Shown here: in pieces, positions 55,147 to 63,204 of the stretch
Position numbering within the stretch: position 1 is the first letter of the stretch
Layout: each line of letters opens with the position of its first letter
Assembly: GCF_004331915.1 (NCBI RefSeq)
Contig: NZ_CP036528.1
Coordinates: 820,567 to 884,566 of the forward strand
From: Ureibacillus thermophilus
Lineage (GTDB): Bacteria; Bacillota; Bacilli; Bacillales_A; Planococcaceae
Reading direction: 5' to 3'
DNA: 64,000 nt
Position numbers and translations under genes: made by a program
The notes under the pieces: model-generated
What the model saw: only the letters and a program-made list of their open reading frames with translations
What the model was told of the DNA's origin: nothing
Databases searched by the model: none

Positions 55147-55336
55147 GAAAGCGCATAATACTATTGAATTCACCTATCAACAAATTAAAACTTTCACATA
55201 CATTAACATTAACCTCTCGAGGCTGCAGCTGCGGCTTTGGGGGGTGTTTTTATTTACAAAATTACAATAATTATTCCAAATAATACAAATTTTTTCTAAT
55301 ATATAAGTAAAAATGATTAGGAAAGAAGGGGATTCT
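55147..55336. other. Gene-free gap before cas9
   Basis: No ORF. A GC-rich patch at about 55217-55245 (GGCTGCAGCTGCGGC, followed by GGGGGGTGTTTTTA) could be a terminator for the RNA methyltransferase gene. No tracrRNA anti-repeat or CRISPR repeat could be recognised here. Confidence 0.4.
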
Positions 55337-56869
55337 ATGAGTAAAGTATTGGGATTGGATATTGGCATATCATCCGTAGGTTGGGGAATTATTGATACCG
55401 AGACAATGGAAATTATTGATGCTGGTGTAAGATTATTTGAGGAAGCGACGAGAAATGCTAACGAGGAAAGAAGAGGGTTTAGAGGATCAAGAAGATTAAA
55501 AAGAAGAAGAAATCATCGTTTAGAAAGGGTAAAGAATTTATTTGAAGAGTACGGTATTCCAACAAATTCAATTGGAACTGGAAACCCATATGAAATTAGA
55601 TGTAAAGCGTTAAAAGAAAAAGTATCATTGGAAGAATTAGCAATTGGCCTTTATCACATTGTGAAAAGGAGAGGTACTGTTTTAGATGCACCTTTGGAAG
55701 AAGAAACAACTGCTGGAGAGTTATCTACAAAAGAGCAATTGAAAAGGAACAGCAAAGAACTGGAAACGAAATATGTCTGTGAAATACAAATGGAAAGATT
55801 ACAAAAAGGATTAGTTCGTTCCCATGAAAATCGTTTTCGTACAGAAGATTATGTTAAGGAAGCGAAAGCAATTTTGAATAGACAAGCCCAATTCTATCAA
55901 GAAATCAATGATGAATTTATTGAGAAATATATTGATCTAGTTCAAAGAAGAAGGGCATATTATGAAGGACCAGGATCAGAAAAATCTCCTACGATATATG
56001 GAAGATTTTTTATTAAAAATGGGGAACTTCAAGAAATGTCAATGATTGAAAAGATGAGAGGAAAATGTTCGTATTTCCCTGAAGAGCCTCGTATTGCAAA
56101 AATGTCTTTCACTGCCGAATTGTTTGATTTATTAAATGGTGACTTAAATAAACTGAGAGTAAATGGTGAATATTTGACAGAGGAAGATAAAGTTTATATT
56201 GTCGAGGAAATTGTAAAAAAGGGTCAAAAGGTAACTATTGATAGAATCTTAAAATATAAAGGATTACCAAAAGATACCTATGTTTCTGGTTATAGAGTCG
56301 ATCTTAAAAAAAATCAGCCATCCTTTACAGAATTTAAGGGATACAAAAGAATTTTAAAAGCTGTAAAAGAAAATGATTTGCCAAAAGAAATATTAGATAA
56401 CGTTGAACTGTTAGATGAAATCAGTGAAATTCTTACGGCAGAGAAATCCTATAAAAGAAGAGAACATGATATAAAAGAAGCGTTGGAGAAATATTCTACT
56501 TTTGATGAGCGTACAAAGAATAACATCATCAATGCCTTAAAAGAAATCACAGAATTTAAAGGTTATCATTCATTATCTAAAAGAGCAATCCAGCTCATCT
56601 TACCGGATTTGTGGAAAACAAACAAAAATCAAATGGAATTGTTTAGCGAACTAGGTTTAGAAGGAAAGAGATATAAAAATATATCTAACGGAAAGAATAT
56701 TAAGTTTGATGATTCTGCGATTTTAAGCACAGTGGCAAAAAGGGCCCATCGGGAAGCAATTAAAATTGTCAATAAAGTAAGAGAAGTCTATGGTGAATTA
56801 GATTCGATTGTTATTGAAACAGCAAGAGAGAAAAATAGTGAAGAAGCCCAACAAAGATATGGGAGATGA
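55337..56869 (+). pseudogene. cas9: Truncated Cas9 (SaCas9-like), N-terminal part
   Basis: 510 residues of a type II Cas9 most like the small Cas9 of Staphylococcus aureus (LGLDIGISSVGWGIID, EE.RRGFRGSRRLKRRRNHR, LKEKVSLEELA, NRFRTEDYVKEAK, YYEGPGS.KSP, CSYFPEEPRIAK). RuvC-I Asp 8 and the Arg-rich bridge helix (~45-65) are present, as is RuvC-II Glu ~494 in IVIETAREKNS. The frame ends 16 residues later at TGA; HNH, RuvC-III and PAM-interacting domains are absent. The sequence past the break is an IS605-type element. Non-functional as a nuclease. Start: AAGAAGGGGATTCT then ATG 55337. Confidence 0.92.
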
Positions 56870-56876
56870 ATCGCCT

Positions 56877-58265
56877 TAACTATATTTTACTGAATCTATA
56901 TTATTTTCAGTAAAATTAAGTAAAATATAGTTAGATGGGAGGTGAAAAAATGTATTTTTGTATCAAGCAACAGCTAAATGGTTTGACGAAAGAAGAATAC
57001 TTGACTCTTAGAGAACTGTGCCATATTGCCAAAAACATATACAACGTCGGATTATACAATGTCAGACAATACTATTTTGAACACAAGGAATTTCTTAATT
57101 ATGAGAAAAACTATCATCTTGCAAAAACGAACGAAAACTATAAGCTGTTGAACAGCAACATGGCACAGCAAATTTTAAAAAAGGTTAATGAAGCTTTTAA
57201 ATCTTTCTTTGGCTTAGTAAAACTAGCCAAACAAGGCAAATATGACTACAAGGCTATCAGTATCCCAAAATATCTTAAAAAAGATGGCTTTCATTCACTA
57301 ATCATTGGTCAAATTCGTATAGACGGCAACAAATTCACGATACCGTATTCGAATCTGTATAAAAAGACTCATAAGCCTATCAAGATAACGATTCCGCCTG
57401 TGTTGCTTGACAAAAAGATTAAGCAGATTGAAATTATTCCTAAACATCATGCCAGGTTCTTTGAGATTCAGTACAAATATGAAATGCCTGAAGATCAAAG
57501 AAAATTAAATGACCAAAAAGCACTGGCGATTGATTTAGGATTAAATAATCTCGCCACTTGTGTCACATCAGACGGCAAATCGTTCATCATTGATGGGCGG
57601 AGATTAAAAAGTATTAATCAATGGTTTAACAAAGAGAATGCCAGACTTCAAAGTATTAAAGATAAGCAAAAAATCAAAGATACAACTCGTAAACAAGCTT
57701 TGCTTGCTATGAATCGCAATAATAAAGTTAATGATTATATCAACAAGACTTGTCGTTACATCATAAACTACTGTATTGAAAATCAAATTGGCAAACTTGT
57801 CATTGGCTATGCTGAAACATTACAGCGCAATATGAATCTAGGAAAAAAGACAAATCAAAACTTTGTCAATATTCCTCTCGGTAATATAAAAGAAAAACTA
57901 GAGTATCTTTGTAAATTTTACGGCATTAAATTCTTCAAACAGGAAGAGTCATATACGTCTAAAGCCAGCTTTTTTGACGGCGATGAGATTCCTGAATATA
58001 ATGCCGACAATCCAAAAGAATATAAGTTCAGTGGCAAACGTATTAAGCGAGGTTTGTATCGAACAAAGTCCGGCAAACTAATCAATGCTGATGTAAATGG
58101 TGCATTAAACATTTTAAAGAAAAGTAAAGCTGTAGACCTGAGTGTCTTATGCTCTAGCGGCGAAGTGGACACGCCTCAAAGAATAAGGATTGCTTAAAGC
58201 AGTCAAACTTCTTTGGAAGCCCCCACTTCAAATTTTCGCTAGAAAATTAAGTGGGGGTAGTTCAC
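56877..58265 (+). mobile_element. IS200/IS605-type element (tnpB only)
   Basis: About 1.39 kb. Left end: an exact 13-bp inverted repeat AACTATATTTTAC / GTAAAATATAGTT (56880-56932) enclosing a second, competing one. Right end: a 9-bp stem CCCCCACTT/AAGTGGGGG with further pairing (58220-58257) and GTAGTTCAC. Such subterminal hairpins mark IS605 ends; no tnpA is present (IS1341-like). No target duplication is expected. Outer limits are uncertain by a few bases. Flanks come from two unrelated genes. Confidence 0.85.
56950..58197 (+). CDS. tnpB: TnpB, RNA-guided nuclease of IS605-type element
   Basis: About 415 residues. The RuvC residues are present: Asp in AIDLGLNNLA (~193), Glu in VIGYAETLQ (~285), Asp in NADVNGALNIL (~378). 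Between the last two, the usual CxxC zinc finger is not seen; the form YTSKASFFDGD...SGKRIKRGLYRTKSGKLINA belongs to a zinc-less subgroup. In studied relatives TnpB cuts DNA next to a transposon-specific motif, guided by an RNA from the right end. ATG 56950 follows GGGAGGTG; 56935 is also in frame. Confidence 0.9.
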   Translation: MYFCIKQQLNGLTKEEYLTLRELCHIAKNIYNVGLYNVRQYYFEHKEFLNYEKNYHLAKTNENYKLLNSNMAQQILKKVNEAFKSFFGLVKLAKQGKYDYKAISIPKYLKKDGFHSLIIGQIRIDGNKFTIPYSNLYKKTHKPIKITIPPVLLDKKIKQIEIIPKHHARFFEIQYKYEMPEDQRKLNDQKALAIDLGLNNLATCVTSDGKSFIIDGRRLKSINQWFNKENARLQSIKDKQKIKDTTRKQALLAMNRNNKVNDYINKTCRYIINYCIENQIGKLVIGYAETLQRNMNLGKKTNQNFVNIPLGNIKEKLEYLCKFYGIKFFKQEESYTSKASFFDGDEIPEYNADNPKEYKFSGKRIKRGLYRTKSGKLINADVNGALNILKKSKAVDLSVLCSSGEVDTPQRIRIA

Positions 58266-58285
58266 ACGGAAGAGCGTACGAAAAG
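58200..58285 (+). ncRNA. Likely TnpB guide RNA (omega-RNA) 3' part
   Basis: The right-end hairpin (58220-58257) directly follows tnpB, as in omega-RNA scaffolds. The sequence just past the element, from about 58266 (ACGGAAGAGCGTACG...), would be the guide and lies in the binding-protein gene fragment. Inferred from the known architecture; 5' limit unknown. Confidence 0.5.
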
Positions 58286-58796
58286 CTTCCTTTATCCAAA
58301 AGAATTTTTGGGGCTCAGCAGTGTAGGATTTGTGTTGAAAGCCGATAAAGCGGATATTCATAGTTTGAGCGATTTTGCTTCTGCAGGATATACCCTTGCG
58401 CCAATCGCTGCAAGCAGTGCCCAATATACACTGGTTGATGAATATAATAAAGCCAATCCAAACAACCAAGTGAAACTGAAAGCAGGGGATGAGTTTAACT
58501 TGGATGTGGTGCAGTGGGTGAATGAAGGACGGGTCGATGGAGGAATCATCATCGAAGCTATGTACAATGCGCAAGTGGCTGATGAAAATGGGCCATACCA
58601 CCAATTCAAAGACGATCTTGTCTACAATGAGTTTGCCGTAATCAAAACATGGCCGCTTTTCAACAAGAAAAACATAGAACTTGCTGCAGCTTATGACGAA
58701 GCGATGCAGGAAATTAAAAAGACGGACAAATTGAATAAATTAATGGAAAAATATTACGGAAAAGATTTGTTTCCGCTGCTTGAAGCAAGTCAATGA
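58266..58796 (+). pseudogene. Amino-acid ABC transporter substrate-binding protein, C-terminal part
   Basis: About 176 residues corresponding to the C-terminal lobe and hinge of a family-3 solute-binding protein (SFLYPKEFLGLSSVGFVLKADK, LSDFASAGYTLAPIAASSAQYTLVDEY, GRVDGGIIIEAMYN). The signal peptide and first lobe are missing; the gene begins directly after the IS605-type right end. Together with the cut cas9 this shows a deletion or rearrangement at the element. No permease or ATPase genes follow. Confidence 0.88.
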
Positions 58797-58803
58797 TATT
58801 TTG

Positions 58804-58830
58804 ATGGCACGTGTTTTCGTGCCATTTTTT
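58804..58830 (+). terminator. Terminator of the ABC binding-protein gene
   Basis: ATGGCACG/CGTGCCAT stem followed by six T. Confidence 0.8.
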
Positions 58831-58917
58831 GTGGAAGGAACCATCTGTCATGGTCACAAAATTTCGGCTTGTTCATGATAAAATAGATGTAAAGAATATT
58901 GTAAAGAAGGTGTCGGT

Positions 58918-59457
58918 ATGAAAGAGGCTTTATTGATTGTGGATATGAGCAATGACTTTGTGGCCGATGACGGCAGTTTAACGGCGGGGAAACCTGCTCA
59001 AGACATTGTTCCTTATATTGTGGAAAAAGCCAATGAGTTTTTAGAGAAGGACCAGATTGTGGTTTTTGCGATGGATGCCCATCAAGAAAACGATCCGCAT
59101 TTTGACTTATGGCCGCCACACAATGTGGTGGGTACAAAAGGGCAAGAGCTTTATGGGGATTTGTACACATGGTATGAAGCCCATAAAGAGCATCCAAATG
59201 TGTTGATGCAGCCGAAAGAAAATTACAATGCCTTCTATAACACTGGGCTTGCGGACAAGCTGCGTTCCCGTGGTGTGGAGAAAGTTCATGTGTGCGGCGT
59301 ATGCACCGACATTTGCGACTTTTTAACGGTTGCAGGAGCCGATGCAGAAGGGTTCAAAACGGCCGTTCATAAGCGGGGCGTTGCGACATTTACCGGCCAA
59401 GGCGATCTTTTCATCGAGCATATGAAACGATGCTTCTTTACGGAAGTGGTGGAGTAA
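58918..59457 (+). CDS. Isochorismatase-like cysteine hydrolase (nicotinamidase-like)
   Basis: 179 residues. Catalytic triad: Asp 9 in LLIVDMSNDF, Lys in the QPKENYNAF loop (~100), Cys in CGVCTDICDFLT (~125). The metal site (D..H, AMDAHQENDPHFDLWPPH) fits a nicotinamidase-type enzyme, which would deamidate nicotinamide for NAD recycling. Exact substrate unproven. Preceded by GAAGGTGTCGGT; followed by a hairpin of the genome's repeat family. Confidence 0.9.
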   Translation: MKEALLIVDMSNDFVADDGSLTAGKPAQDIVPYIVEKANEFLEKDQIVVFAMDAHQENDPHFDLWPPHNVVGTKGQELYGDLYTWYEAHKEHPNVLMQPKENYNAFYNTGLADKLRSRGVEKVHVCGVCTDICDFLTVAGADAEGFKTAVHKRGVATFTGQGDLFIEHMKRCFFTEVVE

Positions 59458-59476
59458 TTCGAAGATTTTTCGGATG

Positions 59477-59528
59477 GGGGCTGTCCGAAAAGTCGATTGA
59501 ATCGACCTTCGGCTCAGCCCTTTTTTCT
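59477..59528 (+). repeat. Double-hairpin repeat, partial copy F / terminator
   Basis: GGGCTGTCCGAAAAGTCGATT and its complementary arm ending TCAGCCC, then a T tract: the second hairpin of the ~180-bp repeat with a longer stem. Serves as terminator of the hydrolase gene. Confidence 0.65.
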
Positions 59529-59541
59529 GTTTTTAGGGTAC

Positions 59542-60190
59542 AAAAAAATCGTCCTTTTTTATAGAATGAAATTGACCAAAAAACATTCTAAAGAAAGGAC
59601 GATTTTTTATGAATAATCAAATGACTATTCAAGAAAATTATAACACGCAATTAGAAATGACTCTAGAGGGTATTCAAAAAATAGAGGTTCAAAAGAACAA
59701 GAAACGCAAAAAGCTAGTTTTCCAACCTTATTGCAATCGTCAAGTCATGAGCATTTTAGATATCGAAATGTATATTCCTGAAAATCATGTCGCCCGTTTA
59801 GTGGATGAAATGGTGGAATCGATTCCGGATGAAGTGTTGTATACTCATTATGTTGGTGGGGGTCGTGCACCCTATCACCCTAAAATGTTATTGAAAGTGA
59901 TTTTATATGCGTACACTCAAAAAGTTTATTCAAGTCGGAAAATGGCGCAAATGGTGAAAGAAAATCTTCCGATGATGTGGTTGGCGGGATTGCAAACCCC
60001 TGACCATCGCACAATAAATGATTTTCGTAGTGTTCGTATGTCAAACATGATGGATTCTGTATTTGAACAATTTGTCCTTCAACTAGTAGAACAAGGATTT
60101 ATCGACCTCGACCATATTTTTGTGGATGGTACGAAAATAGAAGCGAATGCCAACAAATATACGTTTGTATGGCGAAAATCCGTGCGTGAG
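59542..60190 (+). mobile_element. IS1182-family element, 5' fragment
   Basis: Left part of an IS1182-type insertion sequence. It starts with a long hairpin (59542-59609) that contains the ribosome binding site of the transposase; the gene runs to about 60185, where it fuses to an unrelated minus-strand transposase. The right end of the element is missing, so no terminal repeats or target duplication can be assigned. Confidence 0.8.
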
Positions 60191-60199
60191 GACATCTGA
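59609..60199 (+). pseudogene. IS1182-family transposase, N-terminal part
   Basis: 196 residues of about 450-500 expected. DUF772-type N-terminus (YIPENHVARLVDEMVE, RAPYHPKMLLKVILYAYTQKVYSSRKMAQ) and the start of the DDE domain with the first Asp in DHIFVDGTKIEANANKYTFVWRKS. Then the frame runs into minus-strand transposase DNA and stops. Inactive. Confidence 0.9.
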
Positions 60200-60683
60200 A
60201 CTTGAGCTGGTCCTTATCAGCTCCCCAATAAGTCATTTCATAACCCATGGAACAACGCGGAGTTCCATTGGAAGAAATCCTTTCAGGAGGCTCTTTTTCG
60301 TTGCACAAATTGAGCGGGATAATGGCTTGTGCTCCAATGTTTTTGGCTGATTCATAGTTTTTTAGTTGGTCATATCCGCCATCCATGATCAGAAATTCAA
60401 TTTTGGATTTGGTACGCTCTGCCACTTGCTCGATTAATTCTGGTGCGACTTCTCCATCGTTCACATGGGCAGGGGTTATTTTTATGGCCATTGGCAGTTC
60501 GCTTGCGGTATCGACTGAAAGATGCATCTTATAGCCAAACCAGGTAATTTTATTGCCGAAGGAATCATATTTTGCGCCCCAATTGGCATTACCCGTTTGT
60601 TCACTACGCTTTTTGGGCTGTTTCTTTTCATAGGCATCAATGGCGGCACTGTCGATGGCCTGGTGGCTGCCGTCAATTATTCC
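60186..60683 (-). pseudogene. DDE transposase remnant, middle part
   Basis: Minus-strand translation reads IDGSHQAIDSAAIDAYEKK, then NANWGAKYDSFGNKITWFGYKMHL, DTASELPMAIKITPAHVNDGE, FLIMDGGYDQLKNY and FRCPHA: the DDE core of an IS4-type transposase with its first and second Asp. The frame is cut at 60186 by the junction with IS1182 and continues, after a 619-bp insertion, at 61303. Part of the same decayed gene. Confidence 0.8.
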
Positions 60684-61302
60684 TTGTAAATTTTCACATT
60701 ATTTCAGGCTGACTTTTTCAAATTATTTTGGTTCGTTTTCTGAAATAATGTGCAATTTTTTTGCGGATTATTTTAGATTTTGCGAGCAAAATACATATAA
60801 ATCCATGAAATTGTTTGGATAAATCGTCGGAGATAGAAAGAAATGAGTTGTCTTTTTGATGGATTTGTGCCGGTTTGATGAAGCGCATCATGGAGCCATT
60901 GAACGATGGTACGAGTCGTATGTTGAAAGTATGGGAGAAGAAAGTGAGGGAGGATGGACACCGTTTGGAAACAAATCGAACAACGAAAACGGCAGATCAA
61001 GAGACGATATTCCTTTTCTGCGGTGATGGCATTCCGTTCATAAAAACCATGGCGATGAAGGGAATGCTTCGCATGACAATGTGGGCACTCCTCCACCATA
61101 GGAAAGTCATTGTTTTTTCCTAATTCATGATAGGTTTCGAGATCGACTCCAAAATCATGAATCAAGATCACAGATCTTCCATCCCCCTATGAAATAATTC
61201 ACAAAAAATTTAGCACATTTTTTCAGAGGATGGCAAAGATGATTCCGAAGGAATTTGAAAAAATCGTACTCTTTTTAGATGAGATAAAATGAAAGTTTAC
61301 AA
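60684..61302 (-). mobile_element. 619-bp element with TIRs and 4-bp target duplication, DUF6431-like ORF
   Basis: Ends: TTGTAAATTTTCA at 60684-60696 and, inverted, TTGTAAACTTTCA at 61290-61302; similarity extends to 19 of 23 bp. It is flanked by TTCC on both sides (60680-60683, 61303-61306). Removing the element and one TTCC rejoins the minus-strand transposase frame exactly (..EEGIIDGSHQ..). It carries one ORF (60773-61171) with zinc-ribbon cysteines and no recognisable transposase. A non-autonomous or shortened mobile element. Confidence 0.85.
60773..61171 (-). CDS. DUF6431-like zinc-ribbon protein
   Basis: 132 residues. Cysteine/histidine pattern ECPHCHAKHSLHRHGFYERNA and CRFRCSIC (about residues 29-68) forms a likely zinc ribbon, followed by LPHFLLPYFQHTT and a basic helical C-terminus. 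It resembles the DUF6431 proteins that recur in many Bacillales genomes; members I recall are longer, so the C-terminus may be shortened. GTG start with GGAAG in front. It is the only gene of the 619-bp element; a role in its movement is inferred. Confidence 0.65.
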   Translation of the reverse strand: MILIHDFGVDLETYHELGKNNDFPMVEECPHCHAKHSLHRHGFYERNAITAEKEYRLLICRFRCSICFQTVSILPHFLLPYFQHTTRTIVQWLHDALHQTGTNPSKRQLISFYLRRFIQTISWIYMYFARKI

Positions 61303-61590
61303 TTCCTTCCTCCTGAGCTAACTGTACCAAGTCAAGGAAGATCTTTTCAGCCAGCTTTTTTTTGGTAAGTGCTGCAAAAACCCGGCTGAGAGTGGAGATC
61401 CCTTAGAATCCCTTCTCTGGAATGACCGTCAGCCCCTCGGGGTGAAGAACTTCTCAACTGTTTAGCATAAGGGCGTAAATCAAGCGAGCTAAAAAAGATT
61501 AGGTAATTTCTCTTTTGACTCTAATTTTTGCAGTTCTTCAAAGGAAAATAGGCTTTCTTGTAGAATATACAAAGTGACTTCCTCCTTTTG
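61303..61590 (-). pseudogene. DDE transposase remnant, N-terminal part
   Basis: Minus-strand fragments in shifting frames: YILQESLFSFEELQKLESKEKLP from a TTG near 61572 preceded by GGAGG, then stops, then GISTLSRVFAALTKKKLAEKIFLDLVQLAQEEG, which runs up to the 619-bp element and continues at 60683. It has several stops and at least one frameshift, so the gene was dead or died after insertion. Confidence 0.7.
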
Positions 61591-61764
61591 AATTTTTTGT
61601 TGTTTCGTCACTTCAAAAATTCTACATTTTAGGGGTGAAGTCCTTTTTTATGTCTTTGAAATCCTTATGGCTCTTGGGTCAAAAAATATGCAAAATGCTC
61701 ATATAGAATTTGAGTAGATAAAGTTGAAGTTACAGACGCAAAAAATCTACTCTTTTAAAAAAGA
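61591..61764. other. Gene-free gap
   Basis: AT-rich, no ORF. It probably holds the outer end of the decayed minus-strand transposase element; no terminal repeat could be fixed. Confidence 0.3.
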
Positions 61765-62010
61765 TCAAGGTGTACTCCAAATCATCCCAACGATATAAAC
61801 CCAAAGGATATAAAAAATCACCGTAATGAAGTTGGTCCACAATGCTAAATTGTTTAACAGACGATATTTAGGGTCGTTACGTTTCCCTATATAACCAATA
61901 AGCCCTCCTACTATCCATAAAGTAATTAAAAGATAGCCATTTGGATTTGTTGAGAAAACAATCATTAAAATGGTTATTATCCATATTCCTAATGATAAGT
62001 ATTTATACAA
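61765..62010 (-). CDS. Small membrane protein, function unknown
   Basis: 81 residues with three hydrophobic segments (about 5-20, 26-40, 55-77) and a short polar loop GKRNDPKYRLL. No family recognised. TTG start at 62010 with a very good AAGGAGGG site 8-9 nt before it. Stand-alone between insertion-sequence debris and an orphan hairpin. Confidence 0.65.
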   Translation of the reverse strand: MYKYLSLGIWIITILMIVFSTNPNGYLLITLWIVGGLIGYIGKRNDPKYRLLNNLALWTNFITVIFYILWVYIVGMIWSTP

Positions 62011-62206
62011 TTGATTCTCCCTCCTTTAAATTTTGTTAATGTAAAATATATAATTTTTATTTTACCAAATTATGATAGTTGAGTTAATTTCATAATTCTC
62101 ACCCCTTGATTTTCAAGGGATTCAAGACAATAAAAAATGGGTACCTCCCCAAATTTCGTTATAATGGTAGGTAACCAAATCCCAAACCAATTTCAAAAAT
62201 AAGGAA

Positions 62207-62254
62207 ACAGAGCGAATGGAAAAACTCATTGTTTTCTCCATTCGCTCTGTTTTT
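62207..62254 (+). terminator. Strong hairpin terminator without an upstream gene
   Basis: Perfect 14-bp stem ACAGAGCGAATGGA/TCCATTCGCTCTGT followed by T. The 110 bp before it contain a TATAAT at 62160-62165 but no ORF, so a short RNA or an element remnant is possible. Confidence 0.7.
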
Positions 62255-62436
62255 ATGGACTTTTTAGACAAGCCCTTTTATTTTTCCGGATGTATAGTTG
62301 GGATTTTCGTTTAAACGGATTATTATGTATCGTTGAGGTTTAAAGGAAAGAATATCGGTTAATGATTTTATTAAATCATAAAGTTAATGAAATTTATATA
62401 TCATTAATACGGATTTTATAATAGGAGGTGATAGGG

Positions 62437-63204
62437 GTGACGTTCATGAGCATAACTGTATATGAACAAACACAAAAGGAGATTGAATGTGCTTATTTGG
62501 AAAAAGATAAAGCAAAGATTGAAAAAGAAACGTTGAATGTATTGAATTTTGTGATTATCATGTTCATCAACAAGTTTGAAGAGCGTATTAATAAGACTAT
62601 TTTCGATCCAGATGATTTTCAATTGAATGAAGAATATTTGTTGTCTGAAGAAAATCATCAAGAGTTAAAACAGTGGGTTAATCGGCTATCATTGATGGAA
62701 TTTCCTATAAATGATGAGGAATTTGGAAAACTAATAATTGAACTAGAGCAATGGTATTACAAAATTGGTGGTAAAAATTTGAAAATTTATTATAATGAAA
62801 ATTATTTGCTGACACCGAAAGAGGCAGCAAATATGCTTAGCGTATCTACCGTAACAATTCATAAGTACATGAAACAGGGACTCGAGAACTTGGAGACACG
62901 TTCCCATCGAAAAATTCCGAAACACGCGGTTCTGTTATGGAAAGATTCGAAATATTGTATTTTGATGCAAAGGATTTATCATGAGAAAAAATTGCGAAAT
63001 CAAACGCCGGAAGACCGTATTAAAGAGGCTAAACATGAATTGCTAGACTTGCAATTAAAGTACGGTGTGGACACTCTTGAACAGGCGTGGAAGCTAGTGG
63101 ATGAAGAGAAGATGGACATCTCTGAATATTATGAATGGGAAGCTCTAGAAGATGAACTACGGGAGTTAGAGGGAAAACTCAAAGGGAAGGGAATCCGTGA
63201 GTAA
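62437..63204 (+). CDS. HTH (excisionase-like) domain protein
   Basis: About 255 residues. In the middle (~120-165) LLTPKEAANMLSVSTVTIHKYMKQGLENLETRSHRKIPKHAVLLW is a MerR/excisionase-like helix-turn-helix with wing. The N-terminal ~100 residues are acidic and helical, the C-terminal part a charged coiled coil. Such proteins often act as DNA-binding antitoxins or regulators. Start: AGGAGGTGAT leads to GTG 62437 or ATG 62446; both are possible. Its last codons overlap the start of the next gene by 8 bp. Confidence 0.7.
   Translation: MTFMSITVYEQTQKEIECAYLEKDKAKIEKETLNVLNFVIIMFINKFEERINKTIFDPDDFQLNEEYLLSEENHQELKQWVNRLSLMEFPINDEEFGKLIIELEQWYYKIGGKNLKIYYNENYLLTPKEAANMLSVSTVTIHKYMKQGLENLETRSHRKIPKHAVLLWKDSKYCILMQRIYHEKKLRNQTPEDRIKEAKHELLDLQLKYGVDTLEQAWKLVDEEKMDISEYYEWEALEDELRELEGKLKGKGIRE

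Noticed and set aside
55170-55336. tracrRNA or CRISPR repeat upstream of cas9
   Set aside because: No repeat/anti-repeat pairing could be found; the GC-rich patch looks like a terminator.
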